Positions 1 to 9,376 of a DNA stretch of 64,000 nucleotides are shown here, piece by piece; position 1 is the stretch's first letter, and every line of letters starts with the position of its first letter. The DNA is from Borrelia recurrentis A1. GTDB lineage: Bacteria > Spirochaetota > Spirochaetia > Borreliales > Borreliaceae. Where the stretch lies: contig NC_011244.1 in the NCBI RefSeq assembly GCF_000019705.1, positions 310,001 through 374,000 on the forward strand, written 5' to 3'. Both the position numbers and the translations under genes were made by a program. The notes beneath the pieces are model-generated. The model was not told the DNA's origin. It made no database searches and saw only the letters and a program-made list of their open reading frames with translations.

Positions 1-117
1 CTGAAAAATTGAAACTAAAAGACCAACTATAAGCGCTGTAATTAATATTGGCGCTGAGAGAATAATAATATTTTCAATAGATATTTTAATCAAATAAATA
101 ATTTGTCCAGTTGTCAC
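1..117 (-). CDS. fliQ: Flagellar export gate protein FliQ, 5' part only (cut by window edge)
   Basis: The minus strand from 117 to 1 reads 39 uninterrupted codons. It starts MTTGQIIYLIKISIENI and continues into a hydrophobic helix with SAPILITALIVGLLVSIFQ, typical of the first membrane segment of FliQ. The start codon is GTG at 117-115, preceded by a GAGG ribosome-binding site that lies inside the end of fliP. FliQ is a small two-helix protein of the type III export gate with FliP and FliR. The rest of the gene lies beyond base 1. Its place after fliP matches the usual fliP-fliQ-fliR order. Confidence 0.85.
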   Translation of the reverse strand, partial: MTTGQIIYLIKISIENIIILSAPILITALIVGLLVSIFQ

Positions 118-125
118 TTATGACC

Positions 126-890
126 TCACATAAAACTTTTTATAAGTCCACTAGTAATCAAAGTCCAACCATCCACCATAACAAAAAGTATAAGCTTAAA
201 TGGTAATGATATTATTACAGGTGGCAACATTATCATACCCATTGCCATTAAAACTGCAGCTACAATAATATCTATTATTATAAATGGTAAAAAGATCAAA
301 ATACCCATTTTAAAAGCAACTTTGAGTTCATGTAAAATAAAAGATGCAATAAGAACATGTGTTGGAACTTCACTAAAATTTTTAGGCTTTGCATAATCAC
401 TAATACTCATAAACAATCTAATCTCCTCATGCCTACTATTAGACATCTGTTTATACATAAAATTTCTAAGTGGAGCAATCCCTCTATCATAAAATTCATT
501 AAAATTTATTTTAGAATCTCTCAAAGGTAAATATGCATCTTTATATATTATGTTAAAAGTTGGCCACATAGTAAAAAGAGTTAAAAATAAAGCTAATCCC
601 ATTATTACCTGATTAGGTGGTGATTGCTGAAGTGATAATGCTCTTCTAATAAAATCCAATACTATTGCTATCCTTAAAAAGGAAGTCATCAAAACCAAAA
701 AAGCTGGAGAAAGCGTTATGATGCTTAATATTAATAAAAGTTGCAGAGGAAAAACTATGCCACCACCAAAAGAATTTAAAAAATCAACAAATGGAAAATT
801 CAATCCAGTAGTAGGTTGCAAAGACTTGGTTTGAGCAAATGCAAAATTTACAACTCCAAATAACAACAAAAAACTTAATTTTTTATTCAA
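126..890 (-). CDS. fliP: Flagellar export gate protein FliP
   Basis: This 254-residue protein starts with a cleavable signal peptide (residues 1-19, ending AFAQ), as FliP proteins do. Hydrophobic helices follow at about 45-75 and 85-110, then a pair at about 180-240. The stretch TSFLRIAIVLDFIRRAL is the family signature. FliP forms the core of the FliPQR export gate in the inner membrane, through which rod, hook and filament subunits leave the cell. Length is normal for the family. It sits 9 bases after fliZ and just before fliQ in the motility operon, so co-transcription is very likely. Confidence 0.95.
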   Translation of the reverse strand: MNKKLSFLLLFGVVNFAFAQTKSLQPTTGLNFPFVDFLNSFGGGIVFPLQLLLILSIITLSPAFLVLMTSFLRIAIVLDFIRRALSLQQSPPNQVIMGLALFLTLFTMWPTFNIIYKDAYLPLRDSKINFNEFYDRGIAPLRNFMYKQMSNSRHEEIRLFMSISDYAKPKNFSEVPTHVLIASFILHELKVAFKMGILIFLPFIIIDIIVAAVLMAMGMIMLPPVIISLPFKLILFVMVDGWTLITSGLIKSFM

Positions 891-899
891 ATTTTACCT

Positions 900-1532
900 C
901 TAAAACTTTTTTAATCTATCCTGTTTACTTTTCAAAGAAGTCTCAATATCATTTTCCAACTCCGCATATTCATCATGATCATTAATAAATGATTTATCTT
1001 TCTTATTATTGCGTAATATTTTATTAAAAATTGACTTAAATGAATTTATATTACCACGGCTCTTAATTTTATTAAGTTGAAATTCTAAATTCTCCAACTC
1101 TTCACTTGTTGTTATCTCCTTTAGTACAATAGAAGAACTATTTGATACTAAAAATACATAAACATTGCCTAATACATTAACAATCCTTATAGAATTTTTA
1201 TTATCTATTTCATAAAAAGCAAGTTCTCTTATTAAACTCGACATATCATTATTTTTATTTTTTTTATAGCTTAAAATCATTTTCTTAAATAAAAAAATAA
1301 AAATAACAAAAAAAAGAAAAAACAAAACCAAAGTAAACAAATCTGTAACATTAAAAAGAGATATGCTTTGTATGTCTTGATTATCTAAAACAACCTTATT
1401 ATCATCAAATATTGGCAAATTAACTTCATTTTCTAATTTAGAAGTAACATTTAAATCACTCTCATTATCCTGCGCAAATAAATTTTCTGCAAAAAATACA
1501 ATAAAAGTGAAAAATAAAATTAACCTATTCAT
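900..1532 (-). CDS. fliZ: Flagellar biosynthesis protein FliZ/FliO
   Basis: The 210-residue protein has an N-terminal signal sequence (residues 1-20, ending LFAQ), a short asparagine/aspartate-rich segment and one strong membrane helix at about 63-85. A basic cytoplasmic tail contains [20 protein letters not shown], which resembles the FliO core. FliO helps assemble FliP into the export gate. In Borrelia the gene is called fliZ and lies between fliN and fliP, as here. Its start overlaps the end of fliN by 8 bases, suggesting translational coupling. Sequence similarity to FliO is weak, so the call rests partly on position. Confidence 0.8.
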   Translation of the reverse strand: MNRLILFFTFIVFFAENLFAQDNESDLNVTSKLENEVNLPIFDDNKVVLDNQDIQSISLFNVTDLFTLVLFFLFFVIFIFLFKKMILSYKKNKNNDMSSLIRELAFYEIDNKNSIRIVNVLGNVYVFLVSNSSSIVLKEITTSEELENLEFQLNKIKSRGNINSFKSIFNKILRNNKKDKSFINDHDEYAELENDIETSLKSKQDRLKKF

Positions 1533-1869
1533 TTTTAATTTTAATTATTTCGGTAATTCTAACACCAAAATTCTCATCAATTACAACAACCTCTCCTTTA
1601 GCCACTATTTTTCCATTTACCAAAATATCTACAGGTTCACCAGCAAGTTTATCAAGTGTAATGATCGTTCCTTCAGACATAGCAAGTATATCTTTTATTT
1701 TACGTTCAGTCCTACCAAGTTCTACTGTAACTTGCATAGAAACATCCATTAAAAGACCAAAATTGCTAGGATCAACACCTTCAGGCAAACTATCAATCAA
1801 ATCAGGAAGTTTAACACCCTTTATCTCAGGTTTTTCCTCACTAAAATCATTCTTATCATCTACATCCAT
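1525..1869 (-). CDS. fliN: Flagellar motor switch protein FliN
   Basis: This 114-residue protein has an acidic N-terminal arm and a C-terminal SpoA (FliN/surface presentation) domain from about residue 35. [18 protein letters not shown] and [20 protein letters not shown] are the conserved beta-strand core, followed by [18 protein letters not shown]. FliN forms the lower C-ring of the flagellar rotor with FliM and docks the export ATPase complex through FliH. Length and domain are complete. The gene follows fliM after 46 bases and overlaps fliZ. Confidence 0.95.
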   Translation of the reverse strand: MDVDDKNDFSEEKPEIKGVKLPDLIDSLPEGVDPSNFGLLMDVSMQVTVELGRTERKIKDILAMSEGTIITLDKLAGEPVDILVNGKIVAKGEVVVIDENFGVRITEIIKIKNE

Positions 1870-1915
1870 TATTTACCTCTCTATTAAATTCATTAAAACA
1901 TCAAAACTCTTTAAG

Positions 1916-2974
1916 TTATTCAACTTCTTCTGTAAGTTCTTTCAATAAATCAAAATCCTCTACCTCACCAACTTTTCTTGTAATTTGAACTGAAATTTTA
2001 TTCCCAACAAGTCCCATTCGACATTTAAATTTTTCTTTAGTTCCTACTTTCAAAATCAAATCTTGATCTATTGAAGAATTTTCAAGATTAATAACATCCC
2101 CTTTCTCTAAAGATAAGATTTCTCTTACCTTTAATTTCACTTCTCCTATCTCAGCCACCAAAGGCATATTTGTATATTCAAGTTTTTCTCTAAGTACATC
2201 AAGATTCTCACTGGTAGTTCCCACACCAATTAAAGAATGCCAATATCTTGTTGACAGTTTAGATACAATAGGTTCTATTGTAATATAAGGCAAACAAAAA
2301 TTCATAAGTCCTTCAACTTTACCTATCTTAACTTCAAGTGTAACCAAAATAACCATTTCTGTTGGAGGAACTATCTGCGCAAATTGAGGATTCACTTCTA
2401 TGTGCCCAAACCTAGGCCTTAAATCAACTACTTGAGACCAAGCCTCTCTCATATTAGCAAGAATACGAATAATAACACTTTCCATTACAGACTGTTCTAT
2501 TTCTGTTAAATCTCTACTCTTATCTTTAATGGTGTCACCATCACCACCAAAAAGCCTATCAACTATTGCAAATGCAATAGTTGGATCAACTTCAAATATA
2601 GCAGAACCTTTAAGAGGATCCATATTAATTATTGCTAAGGTAGTAGGATTTGGAATAGATCGAATAAATTCTTCATAAGTCAACTGATCAACTGAAGCTA
2701 CATGTACATGAACCATTTTTCTCAAAAGAGCTGAAAGTGAAGTTGTAGTATATCTTGCAAATGCTTCATGAAAGCTTGATACTGTTCTTACTTGTTCTTT
2801 TGAAAATTTATCTGGTCTTTTAAAATCATACACTTTAACTTTCTGTTTCTTGCCCATAGGGCTAGATATAATATTAGAAAGTGAATCATCTGATGATAAA
2901 TTATCAGACGAATTAATAGATTCTAAAAGACTATCTATATCATCTTGTGATAATGCTCCCGGATTACCTGCCAT
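1916..2974 (-). CDS. fliM: Flagellar motor switch protein FliM
   Basis: The 352-residue protein opens with LSQDDIDSLLESI (residues 8-20), the N-terminal peptide that binds phosphorylated CheY. The middle domain contains VHVASVDQLTYEEFIRSIPN and FGGDGDTIKD, and binds FliG. A C-terminal SpoA domain (KLKVREILSLEKGDVINLE) pairs with FliN. FliM is the C-ring component that receives the chemotaxis signal and sets rotation direction. It is full length, with no missing motif. It follows fliL after a 19-base gap and precedes fliN. Confidence 0.97.
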   Translation of the reverse strand: MAGNPGALSQDDIDSLLESINSSDNLSSDDSLSNIISSPMGKKQKVKVYDFKRPDKFSKEQVRTVSSFHEAFARYTTTSLSALLRKMVHVHVASVDQLTYEEFIRSIPNPTTLAIINMDPLKGSAIFEVDPTIAFAIVDRLFGGDGDTIKDKSRDLTEIEQSVMESVIIRILANMREAWSQVVDLRPRFGHIEVNPQFAQIVPPTEMVILVTLEVKIGKVEGLMNFCLPYITIEPIVSKLSTRYWHSLIGVGTTSENLDVLREKLEYTNMPLVAEIGEVKLKVREILSLEKGDVINLENSSIDQDLILKVGTKEKFKCRMGLVGNKISVQITRKVGEVEDFDLLKELTEEVE

Positions 2975-2993
2975 TTAAAATTCCTTTTAAAAA

Positions 2994-3530
2994 TCACATA
3001 TCAAAAATATCAATTTGCGTCAATGCTATCTCTTTTATTTCACCATTTCTAAGAATACTATTAATTCTGGCCTTAATTTCTGCTTTAATCTGACTTTCAT
3101 TTTTTATCTCTTGGCCTGTTCTTTGACTAAAATATTCCCTTATAATATCTTTTAATCGCACCTTTTGTCGCCCAAGTTCACTTAAAATATTAACATTATT
3201 CTCAGCATAACCTAGTGCAAGTTTTATTACAAAAGTTTTCGGAGGAGTATCTTGGGTAGTCCCTCTAATTTCGTCTATACTTTCATACCATATAAGCATA
3301 GGAAGCTTTTCTAAATATTCATTAGAAAAGATTGGAAAATTATTAGGTGCGCCACTTTGACTTACTACCATCTTAGAAACAAAATAAGAAACTATTATCA
3401 TGATAACAACAGTAAATAGTCCTATTGCTAATATTTGCAAAATCCTTATTATCACATCAGGTAGTAGTCCTATTTTTTTACTATCAGAACCTCCTACTAC
3501 ATCCATACTATCATCATCTTTTTCAGGCAT
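2994..3530 (-). CDS. fliL: Flagellar basal body-associated protein FliL
   Basis: The 178-residue protein has a charged N-terminal tail, one membrane helix at about residues 30-55 and a periplasmic FliL domain. The domain shows the typical LGYAENNVNILSELGRQKVR and LKDIIREYFSQRTGQEI segments. FliL surrounds the stator units and supports torque. In spirochetes it also influences how the periplasmic flagella are oriented. An AGGAGGT ribosome-binding site precedes the ATG. It is placed after motB in the operon, with a 43-base gap. Confidence 0.93.
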   Translation of the reverse strand: MPEKDDDSMDVVGGSDSKKIGLLPDVIIRILQILAIGLFTVVIMIIVSYFVSKMVVSQSGAPNNFPIFSNEYLEKLPMLIWYESIDEIRGTTQDTPPKTFVIKLALGYAENNVNILSELGRQKVRLKDIIREYFSQRTGQEIKNESQIKAEIKARINSILRNGEIKEIALTQIDIFDM

Positions 3531-3573
3531 ATTACCTCCTATAAATTTCTTATTTCATTACTAAAAAATATTA

Positions 3574-4362
3574 TTATTGCTTAATACCTTTAGCAAAACT
3601 TAAAGAAGCATCACTAGTAATCAAAATATCTATTCTTCTATTATAAGCTCTACCTTCAGGAGTATCATCAGTAGCAACGGGCCTACTACCTGCAAATCCA
3701 GATACCTCAAATTTACTCTCAATACTTTCTATTTTAGAATGATCAGTATAGTTTAAAATCTGCTCTAACATGTTTACTGCTCTTGCTGATGAGAGTTCCC
3801 AATTACTTTTCCAAATTCCATTTATATTAACATCGACATTATCTGTATGTCCTTCAATTTTAAAATTATATCCTTGATTATCTAAAAACCCAATAAAAGA
3901 AGCTATCTTTTGTATAACATCTCTATTATCATCAAGTTTCACCTCAGCACTAGCTGAATCAAAAAAAGCATCTGCTAAAAGAGATACAACAACACCTCGC
4001 TCATGTCGTCTTACAATAACCTTATTCGACTGAATTTTTTCAACAAACTCGATAATAGATTTGTTTTTAGAAGCCTGAGAAGCTTGTTTGTTTTTAGCAG
4101 TAGAAGGCAAAGACATAAAGCTATTACTCAAATAAGAAAGCTTATCAATATCCAAAGTCTTACCTCCCTTAAAAAATCCAGAACCCGTAAAAGAAGCTGA
4201 CATTATTTTTAAAACATTTTCTTTCATAATAACATCATTTAATGAAAACATAGTAACAAAAAAGACAAGCAACAAAGTCACCATATCTCCATAAGTCACC
4301 ATATATTCAGGAGCACCACCATCTTCACACTTTGAACGTTTCTTTTTAGTTTTAAATATCAT
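3574..4362 (-). CDS. motB: Flagellar stator protein MotB
   Basis: This 262-residue protein has a basic N-terminus, a single membrane helix with the proton-accepting aspartate in TYGDMVTLLLVFF (Asp26), a plug/linker region, and a C-terminal OmpA-like peptidoglycan-binding domain (IEGHTDNVDVN, NWELSSARAVNMLEQIL, NRRIDILI). MotB anchors the stator to the cell wall and forms the ion channel with MotA. The start overlaps the motA stop by one base, so translation is coupled. All key residues are present. Confidence 0.97.
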   Translation of the reverse strand: MIFKTKKKRSKCEDGGAPEYMVTYGDMVTLLLVFFVTMFSLNDVIMKENVLKIMSASFTGSGFFKGGKTLDIDKLSYLSNSFMSLPSTAKNKQASQASKNKSIIEFVEKIQSNKVIVRRHERGVVVSLLADAFFDSASAEVKLDDNRDVIQKIASFIGFLDNQGYNFKIEGHTDNVDVNINGIWKSNWELSSARAVNMLEQILNYTDHSKIESIESKFEVSGFAGSRPVATDDTPEGRAYNRRIDILITSDASLSFAKGIKQ

Positions 4363-5147
4363 TATTCACCTCCAAGAACACCACTACCAAGTTGATTTCT
4401 ATCTTTAGGAGTTAAAAACGTTACAAGTTTTTGCTCTAAAATTCTAGGATTGTCACCTGCTTGAATTGATAAAATACCTTCAACTATCATTGCTCTAACT
4501 GATGCTTCCTCAAGATCGATAGACTCTAATTTAAGTTGAATAGGAGTCAGCATTAAATTTGACATTATTGTACCATAAAGAGTTGTAACAAGAGCAACAG
4601 CCATAGAAGAACCGAGTGCTGATCTGTCTTCTAAATTTCCAAGAAGAGCAATAAGTCCAATAAGAGTACCTATCATTCCAAAAGCAGGAGCAAGTTTTGC
4701 CCAAGTTCCAAAAAGATCTGCACCAACCTTATGTCGCTCTTGCATCTGTTCAAGTTCAAGAAAAAGCATAGTTCTAATTATCTCTGGATCAGTACCATCA
4801 ACAACAAGTCTCATTCCAGATTTAAAAAAAATATCATCAATTTGATCAAGTTCATCATCAAGAGATAAAAGTCCTTCTTTCCTAGCTTTTTCTGAAAGTT
4901 CTACTAAAGTTTTTATAATAGGAATTTTACTAAAAGAACTTCTTTTAAAGAAAAATCCTAAATATGTAGGTATTCTCTTAACAATAGTAATTTCTGAAGA
5001 AGCCACAAGCGCAGAAAAAGAACCAACAATAGTAATAAACACAGAACTTAAATCCCAAAAAACTCCTAATCCTGTAGGAGTAAATGCCATAGATATTAAA
5101 ATAGCACCAAATCCAACTCCCCATCCAATTATACTAGCCAAATTCAT
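4362..5147 (-). CDS. motA: Flagellar stator protein MotA
   Basis: The 261-residue protein has four hydrophobic helices: two near the N-terminus (about 5-25 and 32-52) and two around 145-205. A large cytoplasmic loop between them carries charged residues that face FliG. The segment LAPAFGMIGTLIGLIALL is the conserved third helix. MotA and MotB form the torque-generating stator in the inner membrane. The start overlaps flbD by four bases (ATGA arrangement) and the stop overlaps motB, so three genes are translated as a unit. Confidence 0.97.
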   Translation of the reverse strand: MNLASIIGWGVGFGAILISMAFTPTGLGVFWDLSSVFITIVGSFSALVASSEITIVKRIPTYLGFFFKRSSFSKIPIIKTLVELSEKARKEGLLSLDDELDQIDDIFFKSGMRLVVDGTDPEIIRTMLFLELEQMQERHKVGADLFGTWAKLAPAFGMIGTLIGLIALLGNLEDRSALGSSMAVALVTTLYGTIMSNLMLTPIQLKLESIDLEEASVRAMIVEGILSIQAGDNPRILEQKLVTFLTPKDRNQLGSGVLGGE

Positions 5148-5365
5148 AATTCAACTCCCTTATTCTCTTGTGTAATTCTATCTAACAAAGCAATTTCTCT
5201 CCTATACATCTTGATTTTATTGACCACATCTGCCACACTCTCTTTGACAACCAATTTCTTACTATTCATAAGTAAAATTGTAGTATCAGGATTAGCTTCA
5301 ATACTCTCAATATGAGAAGGATTTAAATAATAACTATCTCCATTAAGTTTGGTTACATAAATCAT
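5144..5365 (-). CDS. flbD: Small flagellar protein FlbD
   Basis: This complete 73-residue protein belongs to the FlbD family. It begins MIYVTKLNGDSYYLNPSHIE and contains DTTILLMNSKKLVVKESV, the recurring features of this small, probably cytoplasmic protein. It is encoded between flgE and motA in spirochetes and Gram-positive bacteria. Its biochemical role is not established. Tight packing (16 bases after flgE, 4-base overlap with motA) ties it to the motility operon. Confidence 0.9.
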   Translation of the reverse strand: MIYVTKLNGDSYYLNPSHIESIEANPDTTILLMNSKKLVVKESVADVVNKIKMYRREIALLDRITQENKGVEL

Positions 5366-5381
5366 AAACTAAAACAAAAAA

Positions 5382-6707
5382 TCAACTCTTAAGCCTTACA
5401 AGCTCTTGCAATAACTGATCTGAAGTAGTTATAGTCTTAGCATTAGCTTGAAAACCTCTCTGAGTCACTATCATATCTGTAAATTGTTCAGCAAGATCAA
5501 CATTAGCCATTTCTAAAACTCCTGACCTAATAGTACCAAGTCCTGCAAATCCAGTCTCACCTATTCTAGCTTGTCCTGAATTACTAGTTTCAGTAAAATT
5601 GGTATCACCTGCTTTTGCAAGACCCCCAGGATTAACAAATGAAGCAAGAGCAATCTTTCCAATAGTGCGTCTAATGCCATTTGAATAAACTCCTGTAATA
5701 ACACCATTTTGATCAATCTCATAATTTTCCATATATCCCATACCATACCCATTTTGAACAATAGCTTTTGTAGTACTTGCATCAGCAAATTGAGTAATTG
5801 AATCAGCATAACTACCAACAGTTCCAAGTCTAAGGTTAACGGTCTGCTCACCACCTTCTCCAGCATTAGCATCAATAACACCAAAAGTTATAGGAAACTC
5901 AAGTAAATCTCCTGGTTGACCTGCTTGACCATTTAAAGAAAGCAATGCTCCCTCATTATCAAATCCCATTGTAAAATTAGAATTTTCTTCTCCATTAACT
6001 AAAACTGTAGCATTCCATGTATTAGGAGCAGTTGCATCCTTTAAAACTCTAAGTTCAACAACATTAGTATTCCCAAAAGAATCATAAATGGTTTTATTGA
6101 CAACCCAAGTACCACGAGCAATATCTACTTCGTTTGCACCTTGTTGAACTATAGGCAATCTCTTATCAAGATTACAAGCAAAAGTAATGTACTCAGTAGC
6201 TTTAGCACCCTCTTTATCTCTAATAGGAATAATCAAATCTCTAATATCAGAAGATGTATTGAAAACTTGCTCTCCTCCAACAGATTCTGCCATCCAACCT
6301 TGAATTCTCATACCATTTGCAGGATTTACAAGATGTCTATTAGAATCAACATCAAATGCACCTGCTCTTGTATAAAAAGAATTATCACCATCCCTTAATA
6401 TAAAAAACCCATTACCACTAATTCCTAAATCAGAAGCTTTCTGGGTACTTTGAAATGAACCTTGAGTATGAATAGTATCAACAGTAGCAACAGTCATTCC
6501 AAGACCAATTTGTTTTGGATTAACACCTCCACGTCCATCAGTAGGACGAGATGCCCCAGAAATACTTTGAGATATCATGTCTTGAAAATTAACTCTTCCT
6601 TTCTTAAAGCCAACGGTATTAACATTTGAAATGTTATTACCAACAACATCCATTCTTGTTTGATGATTCTGCAACCCAGAAACACCAGAATACAAAGATC
6701 TCATCAT
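5382..6707 (-). CDS. flgE: Flagellar hook protein FlgE
   Basis: The 441-residue hook protein starts with MMRSLYSGVSGLQNHQTRMD and VVGNNISNVNTVGFKK, the coiled-coil D0 domain of rod/hook proteins. It ends with MANVDLAEQFTDMIVTQRGF and a C-terminal D0 helix. Lys165 (PIRDK) and Cys178 (TFACNLD) sit exactly at the positions reported to form the lysinoalanine cross-link in Treponema hook protein. Cys178 is the only cysteine in the protein. FlgE forms the universal joint between the rod and the periplasmic filament. A GGAG ribosome-binding site precedes the ATG. It follows flgD directly. Confidence 0.97.
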   Translation of the reverse strand: MMRSLYSGVSGLQNHQTRMDVVGNNISNVNTVGFKKGRVNFQDMISQSISGASRPTDGRGGVNPKQIGLGMTVATVDTIHTQGSFQSTQKASDLGISGNGFFILRDGDNSFYTRAGAFDVDSNRHLVNPANGMRIQGWMAESVGGEQVFNTSSDIRDLIIPIRDKEGAKATEYITFACNLDKRLPIVQQGANEVDIARGTWVVNKTIYDSFGNTNVVELRVLKDATAPNTWNATVLVNGEENSNFTMGFDNEGALLSLNGQAGQPGDLLEFPITFGVIDANAGEGGEQTVNLRLGTVGSYADSITQFADASTTKAIVQNGYGMGYMENYEIDQNGVITGVYSNGIRRTIGKIALASFVNPGGLAKAGDTNFTETSNSGQARIGETGFAGLGTIRSGVLEMANVDLAEQFTDMIVTQRGFQANAKTITTSDQLLQELVRLKS

Positions 6708-6711
6708 ATAA

Positions 6712-7152
6712 TTACTCCTCCAATCCTACTGATAAAACATTACTATAAACATAATATTTTCCATCAATCATAATTTGTGGATTTACTCCTGCCTTTACAC
6801 TTGTAACTTTACCTTTAATAATTTTTCCTTCAACATTTTCAAATTCAACTATTTTCCCTAATAAATTCAAATCCTTATTTACACCAAGGATAGATGATAA
6901 ATTTTCAAAAGATTTATTCATATTTGTCATCTGTTCAAGTGCCGAAAACTGTGCCATTTGAGAAATAAATTCTTTATCTTTCATTGGCTCTGTAGGATCT
7001 TGATATTTAAGCTGAGTAAGAAGCAATTTCAAAAAATCATCTCTACCCAAATTACTTTCCTTAATATCCCTATCTCTTTTTAATCCAGCATTAACTATTT
7101 TTTTAGACTGCCCTATATTAACTAAATTATCAATATTACTAATTGTATTCAT
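6712..7152 (-). CDS. flgD: Hook assembly scaffold FlgD (short form)
   Basis: The 146-residue protein carries the conserved FlgD N-terminal domain LGRDDFLKLLLTQLKYQDPT (residues 36-55) and EFISQMAQFSALEQMTNM. The C-terminal part is only about 50 residues and holds a single beta-rich module (GKIVEFENVEGKIIKGKVTS). It lacks the full tudor/Fn3 pair of enterobacterial FlgD. FlgD caps the growing hook and directs FlgE assembly. The stop lies 4 bases before the flgE start, and fliK precedes it by 12 bases. Confidence 0.93.
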   Translation of the reverse strand: MNTISNIDNLVNIGQSKKIVNAGLKRDRDIKESNLGRDDFLKLLLTQLKYQDPTEPMKDKEFISQMAQFSALEQMTNMNKSFENLSSILGVNKDLNLLGKIVEFENVEGKIIKGKVTSVKAGVNPQIMIDGKYYVYSNVLSVGLEE

Positions 7153-7164
7153 CTGTCCTCCATT

Positions 7165-8334
7165 TTAAACAATTAAATTAACATTTTCCTCTAAATCACT
7201 AAAAAATTCAACATAATCTTCAATTCTAAAAACCTGACTCTCCTTTAAAGAATGTCGATGACCCTCAAAATCATCCTTAAAATTACTACCAGAAGAAAAT
7301 CCCAAATCACTACCTGCAAGAGAAAGATTTAAACTACTATTAAAACCATTATCACTTAACATTTTATTGAGTGAATACATATTTTGTTCAAAAAGAGTCC
7401 TAACATTATGATTATCAACTATTATCTTTCCTAATAAATTATTATTAGAATCAAGATTTAAATTAATTCTTATACTACCAAGTTTTTTAGGTTTTAAAAT
7501 CAACCTAATCTCTCCTGTATCATTTGATTTTAACACAATTTTAGCCTTATTCACAATATTACGATTAACTTTCAAATTCCATTCTGACATCAAATTATCA
7601 TCAATTTGACTTAAAAAAAATTCTTTTATATTTTTTACACTAGATCCAGATAGATTATCCATAAATTCGCTAGAACTATCAAATGTTTCCTTTAAAGCAT
7701 ATTTTCCAACAGAATTATCATTATCAACTAATCTAAATCTAGAATTTGTATTCAAAAATTCCTTAACACCACTATTCTTCTTAAAATTTTTAACATCAAT
7801 ATTAATCAAATTTTTTTCTTTTTCTGTATTCTTTTTTATAATACCCAAATCTCCACATTCAAAATCAGTACCAATATTGAAACAATCAGCATTAAAAACA
7901 AAATTTAAATCACCAATTAAAGTAGCAAGTTCAGATAAGACCTTCTCAACATTACTTAACATTTCTCTTCTATCAACAAATTCAGAATCAAAAGATAAAT
8001 TTTCTCTTAAATTTTTCAAACTTTCAAAATCAAATAAACTTCCTGTTTCTTTAAGCAAGGATTTAAAGTCAGACATAAAATCTTTATCTTTAAATTTTTC
8101 CAACACAAAAGAATGATTTAAAGAAAGATTTTTAGAACTTTTATTTATAAGCCCATTACTCTTTAAAAACTCTAACAATGAAATTCTTAATTTAGACATA
8201 CTTTGAATTTCTGAAGAAATAAAATCTGCAAAACCACCCTTTTTATCTTGACTTAATAAACTAGCATTTATAAAATTAAAATTTTTATTTAACTTTGATA
8301 AATTAACATCAATAATTTTACTTAAATTACTCAT
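7165..8334 (-). CDS. fliK: Hook-length control protein FliK
   Basis: The 389-residue protein has a poorly conserved asparagine/serine-rich N-terminal part. A C-terminal Flg_hook domain at about 274-345 is recognised by GEIRLILKPKKLGSIRINL and KIIVDNHNVRTLFEQNMYSL. FliK measures hook length and switches export specificity from hook to filament. Position between flbB and flgD agrees with Borrelia fliK. The N-terminal ruler region cannot be assigned by sequence alone. Confidence 0.85.
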   Translation of the reverse strand: MSNLSKIIDVNLSKLNKNFNFINASLLSQDKKGGFADFISSEIQSMSKLRISLLEFLKSNGLINKSSKNLSLNHSFVLEKFKDKDFMSDFKSLLKETGSLFDFESLKNLRENLSFDSEFVDRREMLSNVEKVLSELATLIGDLNFVFNADCFNIGTDFECGDLGIIKKNTEKEKNLINIDVKNFKKNSGVKEFLNTNSRFRLVDNDNSVGKYALKETFDSSSEFMDNLSGSSVKNIKEFFLSQIDDNLMSEWNLKVNRNIVNKAKIVLKSNDTGEIRLILKPKKLGSIRINLNLDSNNNLLGKIIVDNHNVRTLFEQNMYSLNKMLSDNGFNSSLNLSLAGSDLGFSSGSNFKDDFEGHRHSLKESQVFRIEDYVEFFSDLEENVNLIV

Positions 8335-8337
8335 ACA

Positions 8338-8952
8338 TTACTCCAATGCACTAACAGACATTTTTCTAATCAATACAGCAGCCTTCTTAGAATCCATAAG
8401 AGACAACCAATAAGGCACAATAGATGCTCGTCCTTCTTTTTTGGCTATATCTTCTACTTTACGCATATAAGATATAGCAATCTCATCATTAAGTTCTTCA
8501 ATTCTTTTAACTGCATCTTCTGGTGGCATATTAATCAAATATAAAGCAGCCTGTGCAAAATTTGCATCCTCATCTCTATACTTGTTAACAATATCATCAA
8601 TTAACTTTTGTTTTAAATCCAAATCTTTTTGTTTTTGATTAAGTTCCGCTTCCAATTTATTTAAATTATCTTCCCTTTTCTTTAATTCTTCTCTCAATTT
8701 TTCAACTTGTTGACTCTTAATATAAATGGCCTCTTTTTCTTTTATCATCCTAATCTCATCAAGACTAATATGTGTATAATCAAGTAACTGCTCATCATCT
8801 TTAAAAAATAAAGTTCTAATATACTTGGGCAAATAGTCTCTAGTATGATATATACCAAATAAATCTGTTAAAAAAAAAGAAAGTCCTAAGAAAAAAATAA
8901 CCAAAAATAACCACAAAAAAAATCTAAATAAAAATAACAAATAATTATTCAT
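8338..8952 (-). CDS. flbB: Periplasmic flagellar collar protein FlbB
   Basis: This 204-residue protein has an N-terminal membrane helix (about 8-30) and a long charged coiled coil (about 70-130, VEKLREELKKREDNLNKLEA). Its C-terminal MotE/MgtE-N-like helical region contains MPPEDAVKRIEELNDEIAIS and SLMDSKKAAVLIRKM. In B. burgdorferi FlbB is the base of the spirochete-specific collar around the periplasmic motor and is needed for stator assembly. It overlaps fliJ by 8 bases and lies 3 bases before fliK. Membrane and coiled-coil features are visible; the collar role is from the family. Confidence 0.88.
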   Translation of the reverse strand: MNNYLLFLFRFFLWLFLVIFFLGLSFFLTDLFGIYHTRDYLPKYIRTLFFKDDEQLLDYTHISLDEIRMIKEKEAIYIKSQQVEKLREELKKREDNLNKLEAELNQKQKDLDLKQKLIDDIVNKYRDEDANFAQAALYLINMPPEDAVKRIEELNDEIAISYMRKVEDIAKKEGRASIVPYWLSLMDSKKAAVLIRKMSVSALE

Positions 8953-9376
8953 TATTCTTTCCTAATTTCTTACAAATCTTATAATTAACATACTCGTCTA
9001 AAGACAAAATCTCACTTCTTATTTTACCTTTAATTATAGTATTATTTAAAGTTTTTATTAATATGTCAACCTTTTTTTCTTCTGCATACTTTTTTAAATA
9101 AATATCATAATATTTATTATACTCTCTCTTAAACTCCTCAAGCTTTTTTATCTCTTCTTTTTGTTTTAAAGAAATATAATCCAAATAATTTCCTTTCAAA
9201 AAAAGGTCTGCACTATTTAACTTACAAAGTCCTTTAATAATACCTTCCAAAAATTCTTCTATTTTTACAATCTTATTATTAACATTCATCAAATCATTCT
9301 CACTAAATTTTCTATTATAGGTTCTAATGGTTAATATTTTTTCAAAATTTTTTTTCTTTAAAATTAAATCATTCAA
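8945..9376 (-). CDS. fliJ: Flagellar export chaperone FliJ
   Basis: This 143-residue protein is almost entirely helical, charged and lysine-rich, as FliJ is. KKLEEFKREYNKYYDIYLKK is part of an antiparallel coiled coil. FliJ binds the export ATPase FliI and links it to FlhA. Sequence identity in this family is low, so the call rests on size, composition and position immediately after fliI, with a 4-base overlap. An older name for the Borrelia gene is flbA. Confidence 0.8.
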   Translation of the reverse strand: MNDLILKKKNFEKILTIRTYNRKFSENDLMNVNNKIVKIEEFLEGIIKGLCKLNSADLFLKGNYLDYISLKQKEEIKKLEEFKREYNKYYDIYLKKYAEEKKVDILIKTLNNTIIKGKIRSEILSLDEYVNYKICKKLGKNNE

